Shown here piece after piece: positions 57,671-64,000 of a stretch of 64,000 nt of DNA. How positions within the stretch are numbered: the first letter of the stretch is position 1; the number at the start of each line of letters is the position of its first letter. The notes below the pieces were generated by a model that did no database searches, had not been told where the DNA came from, and saw only the letters and a list, made by a program, of their open reading frames with translations. This DNA is from Annona cherimola (taxonomy: Eukaryota; Streptophyta; Magnoliopsida; Magnoliales; Annonaceae): NCBI GenBank assembly GCA_030490835.1, contig CM059973.1, forward strand, positions 55,928,008 to 55,992,007, read 5' to 3'. Both the position numbers and the translations under genes were made by a program.

Positions 57671-58798
57671 AAGTTGCTAGCGCCTTCAACAATATTCATC
57701 CACAACTGCTTCTACAACTTCTTCCTCGAGCTAAATCTGCCTACACAAATCTGTAAAATGTAGTTTCATTTATTACATTGTCTTGTTGTATAAATCTTGA
57801 TTTAGCTTGGGTAGCTAAGATCAAGTATATGCAAAGTAGGATGTGATTGGAGTGAGACTCATCACCTACTTTTGCATGTGAGTTGTTTATGCCCCCTAGA
57901 GCTAGAATCTAGAAGAGAGCAAGTGGCTCTAGTTGTATATGCCTCCTAGAGCTGGAATCTAGAAGAGAGCGGTGACTCTAAGTGTATTCGTGGAATACAT
58001 AGTGGAACCCAAGTCACAACAGAGTGTGAGCTTGGAAGAGTGGAGTAGGGAAGGTTTGCCCGAACCACTATAAATCTTGTGTTATATCTCTTTTTACTGC
58101 TTTATCTTTATTGCTCTCTAGCTCTTTTCAAAAGGGGATTAATTACTCAAAGGGTTAAGTCTTTATTTACCAAAGATTTTTTAAAGAACCCAATTCACCC
58201 CTCCCCTCTTGGGTTTTGCCACTAACTCGGGACCAACATATATGTCCTCAAGTAAAATGGTATTCAAGATGTTTAAGAAAAAGGTTTTAAAAGAAGTATT
58301 GCCCTAAAAGATAAAATGTTTGCTTACTAAGTTGTCACTCACGTTTTGTTTTCCCAAACCTTAGACAGGTACCGGGAAACTCAGAAGATTGTGAGTCTAA
58401 GCAATGAAGGAAGGTACGTGATGGTAGCCATGTGGGCTATAAGGAAATGTGATAGCACTATTAAAGTTCTAAGGTAAGTCGATGTATATGTGAACTTATG
58501 TAGAATTATAAGTTCTATGTGATTTAAAGATTGAATGCATTGATGTATTGAATGTAAATGCCATTGTAGAAAAGTACAAAGAGATGTTATGAGTGAAATT
58601 ATGAAATTTTATTAAAAGTGTATTGGTGCTTGTATAATGAAAGATGTTAGATAAACAGAATGAATAAAAAAAAATTTTAGACGAGATCCAATCCGCCGCG
58701 TGATTAGGGCAAAAATCCTGATTCCCATTTACCAATCAATAAGATCTTGAGGTAAGGAAGTGACGTCTCGGTTTGGGGCGCCATAGTTGCACACCTGA

Positions 58799-58818
58799 AT
58801 ATATATATATATGTATAC

Positions 58819-58860
<42 letters not shown>
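58799..58860. repeat. (TA)n microsatellite
   Basis: About 60 bp of alternating TA, broken once by GTATACG, lie between the end of M1 copy 11 and a foldback element. Confidence 0.95.
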
Positions 58861-58862
<2 letters not shown>

Positions 58863-59203
58863 CGGCTGATCATTTCAGGCTGTGCGTCCGGCCCGAAAAT
58901 TTATTTATTTTATTTATTTTTCATTTTTTTCATAGGTAAGTAAATCTATGTGTATTAAATCTATAAACTAAGTTTTACCATTTTTGGATGTTTTTAAGTA
59001 TTTTTTTGGATTTTTAAACACAATGGCATTTCCGTAATTTTCTGAGATAAGAAAATTACGAAATGAGATTGTGTTTAAAAATCCCAAAAAATACTTAAAA
59101 ACATCCAAAAATTGTAAAACTTAATTTATAGATTTAATATACCTAAATTTACTAACCAATTAAAAAAATGAAAAAAAATAAAAAAATACATTTTCAAGCC
59201 TCT
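58861..59203. mobile_element. Foldback element in the TA microsatellite
   Basis: Two arms of about 145 bp fold around a centre near 59043 (AATTTTCTGAGATAAGAAAATT). GGATGTTTTTAAGTATTTTTT on the left answers to AAAAAATACTTAAAAACATCC on the right. Flanks are TA repeats on both sides. It is unrelated in sequence to M1 and M2. Confidence 0.8.
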
Positions 59204-59253
59204 GTATATATACACATATATATGTATACATATACATAGGGAGAGAGAAGAAG

Positions 59254-59597
59254 TTGTTCCGGTGCAGCGCCATTGTACCGGAACAATGATACATCTGCCC
59301 AAAAAAGGTCTCATACATATTAGAATGCAATGAAACTTTATACAATTATTTATCTATATATAAATTTTATAGCAAATGGTTTATATGTTGAAGAAACTAC
59401 TTTAAATTTGTTATTTACATCAAACTATTTTGTTACATTGAATTTATATTATTTTCATATGGGGTCCTTACACATATCCGATTGGGATGAAAATTGGTAT
59501 GGTAATAAAATACATTATTCTAAATACAATGGGTGAAGTGGATTATAATTTTATGATCATGTGGGCCCATTTTGACGCCACTGGACTGGAATATTAC
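59254..59597 (+). mobile_element. M1 copy 12 (subfamily a)
   Basis: It starts with the hairpin GTTCCGGT/ACCGGAAC (59256-59263 and 59277-59284) after (TA)n(GA)n and ends with CGCCACTGGAC before (TA)n. It continues the chain that the chromovirus LTR interrupted. Confidence 0.8.
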
Positions 59598-61076
59598 TCA
59601 TATATAATTATATATATATATATGTTAATTTGCTAGTACCCAAGAGAGTCAATCATTCTTTCATGGATATGTCAATGATGATTTTCTTTCCTTTTTTCTT
59701 TTTTGAAGAAATTTTGTTTGGATTACAATGTAGACCCACGCTCCCGCTGGGCATTTGAAGCTGAATTACAATAGAGATCAATGCTTATGCAGGCACTTGA
59801 AGCTGAAATTTACACTTGCGCACTCCACATGTCATGCTGCTAGGTTATCTCTTAATTGAAATGATGATTGTTCATCTAAAACTTCTTTTAATGGCCATTT
59901 TCTGGACCTTGCTATCTTCAGAATTGTTTGAGTCACCCCATCATATATACATGATAGTGGAGTAAATACAGAAAAAGGATACAGATTATAGCAGTGTCGA
60001 CGCTATCTCGCACCAATAGTATGCAGTAATAGGTAAAATGTTATACTGATTAGTATGTTCACCACAAGTATTTATTATGCTAATTAGCATAGTCTGCTAT
60101 GCAACAGATACGATTGTTTGCATGATAGTATCAGCACTAATTCAATCCACGTACACAAGAATTTTAGCAGCACACTCAAATTTCTTTCTAGTGATGTTGG
60201 GCACAGGAATCTCACGAGGCTGGCAAGGAAAGCAACGCGCTAGCAGCTAATGATCCTCACCCATAGCATTAGCATGTTTTTTCGCTGACAGACTTAGCTC
60301 TAAAAAGGAATAATTTTTGGTTAGTAGCAATCCCTCCTCAAGGCCAACAGATGAACGGTCTGGATCACATGTTCATGGCCCATCCATGGTTTGGGAGGGA
60401 AGAAAATTGTAATATGCTAGAAAAGAAAAAAGACCCAGATCAGATTTCCACCTTTTCAGCTCAATTATCGGATCAAAGATGTGTGGCCTGCAGCCCTCAC
60501 TAAAATCTCCACATAAAATCAAAAGCGCCATGATTGGTTTCTGTTTGGATTATTCCAAGCCATGGATCCCACCACCAAATGCTTGTCAGTCCAGTCCATG
60601 ATCCAATCAGATAAAGAAAAAGAAGGCCTTTATTCTTCAACGCCCACATGTGGGTCACGCCATCCTTTCTCATCCAGTTCGTCAATGTATAATCATACCC
60701 ACGAAGACAAAATAAAGGCGTTATCTGATATTCCGATAATCTGATCTATCAACCTACCAACATGAGCACGGGATTACCGGCCCTGATCGACCAATGACAG
60801 TTCCAAAATCATTAAAAAAATAATTGAAAAAACAGAATCAGTAGAATAAGCTAAGCCGGAAATGGAAAACCTGAAGCTGTTCTTATACATAAATTACAAA
60901 GGTCATCATCCTCAATGGCAGAATCAAGATACAGAGCTGCATGACTTCGCTGAATTGGGCGTTCATTAGCAATTTGATCCCCTTCCGCCCGACCAAGTGA
61001 AAGAATCACCATTGATTTCTCTCCCTTACAATCTTGTTGTTGTGGTCTCTCCACCATGGATGGAATGCTCAAATCT
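59598..61076. other. 3' flank of the ELF4-like gene, otherwise unannotated
   Basis: No gene or repeat is recognised between 59640 and 60840. The 3' UTR of the ELF4-like gene should lie just left of 61077. No clear poly(A) signal was identified. The short ORFs here show no known motif. Confidence 0.4.
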
Positions 61077-61421
61077 CTACCCTGGTCTGATCCTCTTCTG
61101 ATTTGGCTTTCCATCGGACCTCAGCGTGCCGGCGGAGTCGCCCTCCGATGAGGATTCCATGGACCTGGTGACGGACGTGGAGAGATCTGAGTAGAGGTCC
61201 ACGACCCTCCTGATGTTGTTGTTCAGCTCCCTGATCAAGCCCACATTGCGACTGAGGTTGTCGGGGATCTTTGATTCATGGTTCTGGTTGATCTCGTGGA
61301 TCAGCAACCTGTTCTGATCTAAGATGTTCTGGACTTGAACAAAGCTTTTTTGGAAGGTATGAAGAACCTTGTTGTCCACTTGGGCCCCATTGCCCAGGCC
61401 AGATAACGTATCACCTTCCAT
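61077..61421 (-). CDS. EFL: ELF4-like protein (EFL3/EFL4 type), 114 aa
   Basis: This is the one clear host gene. It is a single exon starting MEGDTLSGLGNG (ATG at 61421) and ending with TAG at 61077. The family domain (DUF1313) spans about residues 18-85: FQKSFVQVQNILDQNRLLI, INQNHESK, DNLSRNVGLIRELNNNI and VVDLYSDLS. It is a short helical protein that dimerises. In the founding member, ELF4 of Arabidopsis, it joins ELF3 and LUX in the evening complex of the circadian clock in the nucleus. The MEGD start and the Ser/Glu-rich, KRIRPG-ending tail fit the ELF4-LIKE 3/4 branch more than ELF4 itself, and the functions of that branch are less well known. The frame is open 41 codons further upstream, but only from a non-ATG start. 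Confidence 0.93.
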   Translation of the reverse strand: MEGDTLSGLGNGAQVDNKVLHTFQKSFVQVQNILDQNRLLIHEINQNHESKIPDNLSRNVGLIRELNNNIRRVVDLYSDLSTSVTRSMESSSEGDSAGTLRSDGKPNQKRIRPG

Positions 61422-61470
61422 TTTTCTGTGTTTTCTATGTTTCTTTCTTGCGAAGAAAGCTAATTCAGGC

Positions 61471-62378
61471 CTGCATTTACATGCCAAAGGGAATTTAGAT
61501 ATTTCTATCGCTTGCTTTCCTTCTTCTTTGCCTTCCGCAAGCATAAAAAAACATAACTTACGTTATGGGTTTTTGTAATATAATTAAGCATAACAGAATT
61601 CTCCTGTAAACGATACTTTCTAAATTGTTAGACATTCAATTTCAGACGAAATCATCCATCAAAAAAATTTTCCTGATGAAATCAATTCAATAATACCACT
61701 CTCACAAAGAAAAAGCAAAAAGAGCCTAGGACAGATCAGAGCTAGCTCAATGTATACACATTTCGAAGGTTTCAATGAAAATAAAAAATTTCCTTTTTTT
61801 TTTTAAGGTAATGAAAAATCAATTTAGTTGATCAAAATCGAAGGCACCCATCAGTCTTCGCATAAATTTTGGCCAAACAAAAACAATCTTCCAAAAGCGC
61901 AACAACGAAAAAATTACACAGAAGGATATGGAAGCATGATGGCCAAATGATCAAATCTTCTAAGAGCGGATAAAAAAAATATTTTATATAAAAGAAGCTC
62001 GGTAATTGCAGGCAAAATAATTAGTTTATGCATTTTAACAAAAAATTTCCCAATTTCATGAAAAATTATATCATAAAAGCAAAGCAAATCAAAAGGGGTA
62101 AAAACAAAAAAAATTGTAATAGATTAGCAAAGGAAAAAAAAGAAAGATTGATAATTGATCATTTGGGAAGCAACAAAAGCAAATATATATTTTTTCCAAA
62201 AAGCTGATGGAGCAGGAAAAGGGCACAGGCTCTTTGAGCCAAGCGTCGGGTCGTACCTGCAATATTCCAGACAATTTGAAGAAGGGAAAGAAAAAAAAAA
62301 AAAAAGCAAAAATACAGAGATTTGCCCAAAGAAAGGGGAAAAAAAGCGAAAAAAAGAAACAGCCAAATAAAAAAGGAA

Positions 62379-62411
<33 letters not shown>

Positions 62412-62669
62412 GTGGATAGAAGAACCAAAAGGCCTTCTTTCTTTCGGTTCTTTTCGAAAAACCAACAAACCTTTTCCCGAAGAGAAAAAGAAAGAAGAAG
62501 AAGATAATCTAAGTAAGAAAAGCAACAGAAAAAGAAAATAAAATGACTAAGTGTCTCCGTCTTCTTTAAATAAATAAAAGCAGATTTTTTTTTTTTAAGA
62601 GAAAACCACATGAGGCTAGCCATGAGAAATGCGAATTGGGATTGAGAAGAAGGATGAGTTTTTCTGTAC
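61471..62669 (-). other. Probable 5' leader intron of the ELF4-like gene
   Basis: On the minus strand a good donor, TTTCAAG|GTACAG (intron from 62669), lies after a CT-rich leader. An acceptor AAATGCAG|GCC (to 61471) lies 50 bases before the start codon. An alternative acceptor GAATATTGCAG|GTAC occurs at 62257. The overlapping open frames at 62089-62866 are low-complexity and not considered genes. Inference only; transcript data would decide. Confidence 0.4.
62381..62410 (+). repeat. Run of 30 consecutive G
   Basis: An uninterrupted G tract (C on the ELF4-like sense strand) lies inside the proposed leader intron, next to A-rich and GA-rich sequence. Confidence 0.9.
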
Positions 62670-62869
62670 CTTGAAATCTGGAGGAGTAGTTCTGTTCTGC
62701 TGAGAAAAAGATGGAGAGAGAAAGAGGCGTTTGATGCGCGGAGACGAGGAAATCTGGGGTCGAGTAAAAAGATCGGCGATCTGTTCGAATCTATGTGGAA
62801 AAAGGTACGGAAAAGCCTTAAATCAGATATATGAGAGAGAAGGATGGGAGGGAGCGTGACTGTCAAATC

Positions 62870-64000
62870 CTACATATTCTCTCTCTTCAACTAGGCTGGC
62901 ACCCTCATATTTATGCTGTCCTCGGGCCGGCCGAGTACGAAGCCGACCCAGGTGATCTCAGCAGTCCAAGTAATCACTGGGCTGCTATTTTATTAAAAAG
63001 CCCCACATGAACGATCCAGATCGCAGATGCGTGGTCGTTCTTTTGAGGAATTTCGAGTCAAAGGACTCTGTGCTCTTCGTGTGGCAGAGGATCAGCGCAT
63101 GGCATTCATCGTATCCCCCAAGGGGAGAGAGATCAGGGTGACAGCTAAACACCGTTTGTCTAAAGCTGTAGGGACCAAAAGAGGTATCATGATTTTTCAA
63201 TCAATTTTATTTGGATGGGGTCAGATGTGGACCATTTTTATGATGAAATCGTAATTAAATTTAATGATTTGGTTTAACGTCATTTATTTTAGTATGGTAA
63301 TGAAATCTATTTTAATCAAAGTCTTGGTCTCTTGTACTTGATTAAGAATATATAACAATATTTCAACTATTGAATCACTAATTATTATAGATATAATAAA
63401 TGTTTTAGATAGTTTAGATTTGATTTGGGACCTTATGATCCTTCTTAATCTTGAGAATGATACAAGTTATGGATTGAGATATATTTGTATATTTATGCAA
63501 AGCCTAAAATATAGTTGGTAAATATCTTATGATGATGATGAATAGGTATGTAACACCTTTCCAGCTAGACTCTCCTTCAACCAACGGTTGTTGCTTAAAT
63601 CTATTCACAACCAATTAAGTCAAGAAAAACACAATACTACTAATGCTAGTAACTTGTGAATGTTAGGTCTATTGAAATAATTATAGTAGTAAAATCACAA
63701 TATCTTAATAGTAAATAACTAATTTAAATTATAGTGCAATATAATAATTTGATAATTACATCTCTACCTGTAACCATAAAATCAAATCAACTGCCATACC
63801 ATTAATTAAAGGTCTCCTCTAATATCACCACATAAATACAACTAATTCTACTAACTACTTCAAAAGATAAATAGATATAATTGTTTAAATATAAATGTCA
63901 AATATGTTTAAATTTTGCTTTCTCCATCTAAGACCTATATATCTTGAATTCTTTACTCTTCTTGTCAACTAAAATGACTGCATATATTGTGCCTTGATCC
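62870..64000. other. Upstream flank of the ELF4-like gene
   Basis: The promoter should begin near 62850. A TATA-like CATATATCTG on the minus strand lies near 62830. The rest is AT-rich, with no gene, repeat or RNA gene recognised. Confidence 0.4.

Larger units (their letters stand above)
38737..58238 (+). mobile_element. Sirevirus-type Ty1/copia retrotransposon with an extra ORF
   Basis: The TATAT target duplication is perfect (38732-38736 and 58239-58243). The order is LTR, initiator tRNA-Met primer site, gag, pol (protease, integrase, RT, RNase H), a GTCGAC repeat array, a third ORF, two polypurine tracts, LTR. The long gag, the third ORF after RNase H and the repeated tract all fit the Sirevirus (SIRE/Maximus) lineage. 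Without the Tat/Athila-like insert it is about 10.75 kb. Nine substitutions and one 6-bp indel were counted by eye between the LTRs (1674 and 1680 bp), so it is young, yet its coding region carries several lesions. Confidence 0.93.
47809..58238 (+). repeat. Sirevirus 3' LTR, split by the Tat/Athila-like element
   Basis: The first part is 47809-48925 and the second 57676-58238. The two join at the duplicated AAGTT. Compared with the 5' LTR, nine substitutions and one 6-bp insertion (CGAGCT near 57726) were counted by eye. Confidence 0.93.
32273..58784 (+). mobile_element. Tekay/Del-like chromovirus solo LTR containing all nested insertions
   Basis: It begins TTGTAATGCCCAGACCC and ends TCGGTTTGGGGCGCCAT. 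AGTTG on both sides (32268-32272 and 58785-58789) is a probable 5-bp target duplication, placed inside an M1 copy. The sequence matches the reverse complement of 619-3800. Without the two inserts it is about 5.8 kb and contains no gag or pol, so it is read as a solo LTR. The length is large and the terminal TG/CA is not canonical, so a complex origin is possible. Open frames such as 33557-33804 and 36186-36702 are not recognised as genes. Confidence 0.65.

Noticed and set aside
62089..62866. Minus-strand ORFs with polyproline, upstream of the ELF4-like gene
   Set aside because: They run through the poly-C tract and pyrimidine-rich leader or intron; no domain and no conserved start.
63518..63527. 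Evening-element-like TAAATATCT upstream of the ELF4-like gene
   Set aside because: One base off the consensus, about 0.7 kb from the presumed start and expected by chance in AT-rich DNA.

Overview
This window is nuclear DNA from a flowering plant. The evidence is a plant-type L1 LINE (DUF4283/CCHC ORF1, endonuclease-RT-RNase H ORF2), a Sirevirus-type Ty1/copia element, a Tekay/Del-like chromovirus, a Tat/Athila-like gypsy element with a tRNA-Asp primer site, hAT elements with 8-bp target duplications, and one host gene of the plant-only ELF4 family. The species cannot be named from what is seen. Apart from that gene (61077-61421, minus) nearly everything that can be identified is transposable-element DNA.

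Layout. 1-618: tail of an old Sirevirus-like element. 619-7790: decayed Tekay/Del-like chromovirus on the minus strand (LTR, then chromodomain, integrase, RT, protease, gag), cut inside gag. 7800-10983: decayed Ty1/copia gag-pol on the minus strand, split by a Sirevirus-like solo LTR (8872-10094). 12753-15342: solo LTR of the same family as the young element at 48926. 15702-16080: a short copia LTR. 16586-23831: a hAT element split by a full-length L1 LINE (17528-23769). 23832-27004: AT-rich DNA with one foldback MITE.

27005-59600 is one nested stack. The oldest layer is a chain of small hairpin-ended elements (families M1 and M2) joined by TA microsatellites. Into the last M1 copy a chromovirus LTR inserted (32273-58784). 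That LTR carries an array of small hairpins whose arms change together, and it received a hAT element (37240-38427) and a Sirevirus (38737-58238). The 3' LTR of the Sirevirus received a Tat/Athila-like non-autonomous element (48926-57670). Target-site duplications can be read at the last three levels, and a less certain one at the first, so the order of events can be inferred from the sequence.

59600-64000 is the host gene neighbourhood: the ELF4-like gene, its probable 5' leader intron with a run of 30 G, and unannotated flanks.

The most unusual signals are structural: the covarying hairpin array in the chromovirus LTR, the hairpin-ended M1/M2 elements chained through TA repeats, and the repeated GTCGAC dyads in the Sirevirus LTRs that recur upstream of its extra ORF. 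All coordinates of decayed elements are estimates made by eye.
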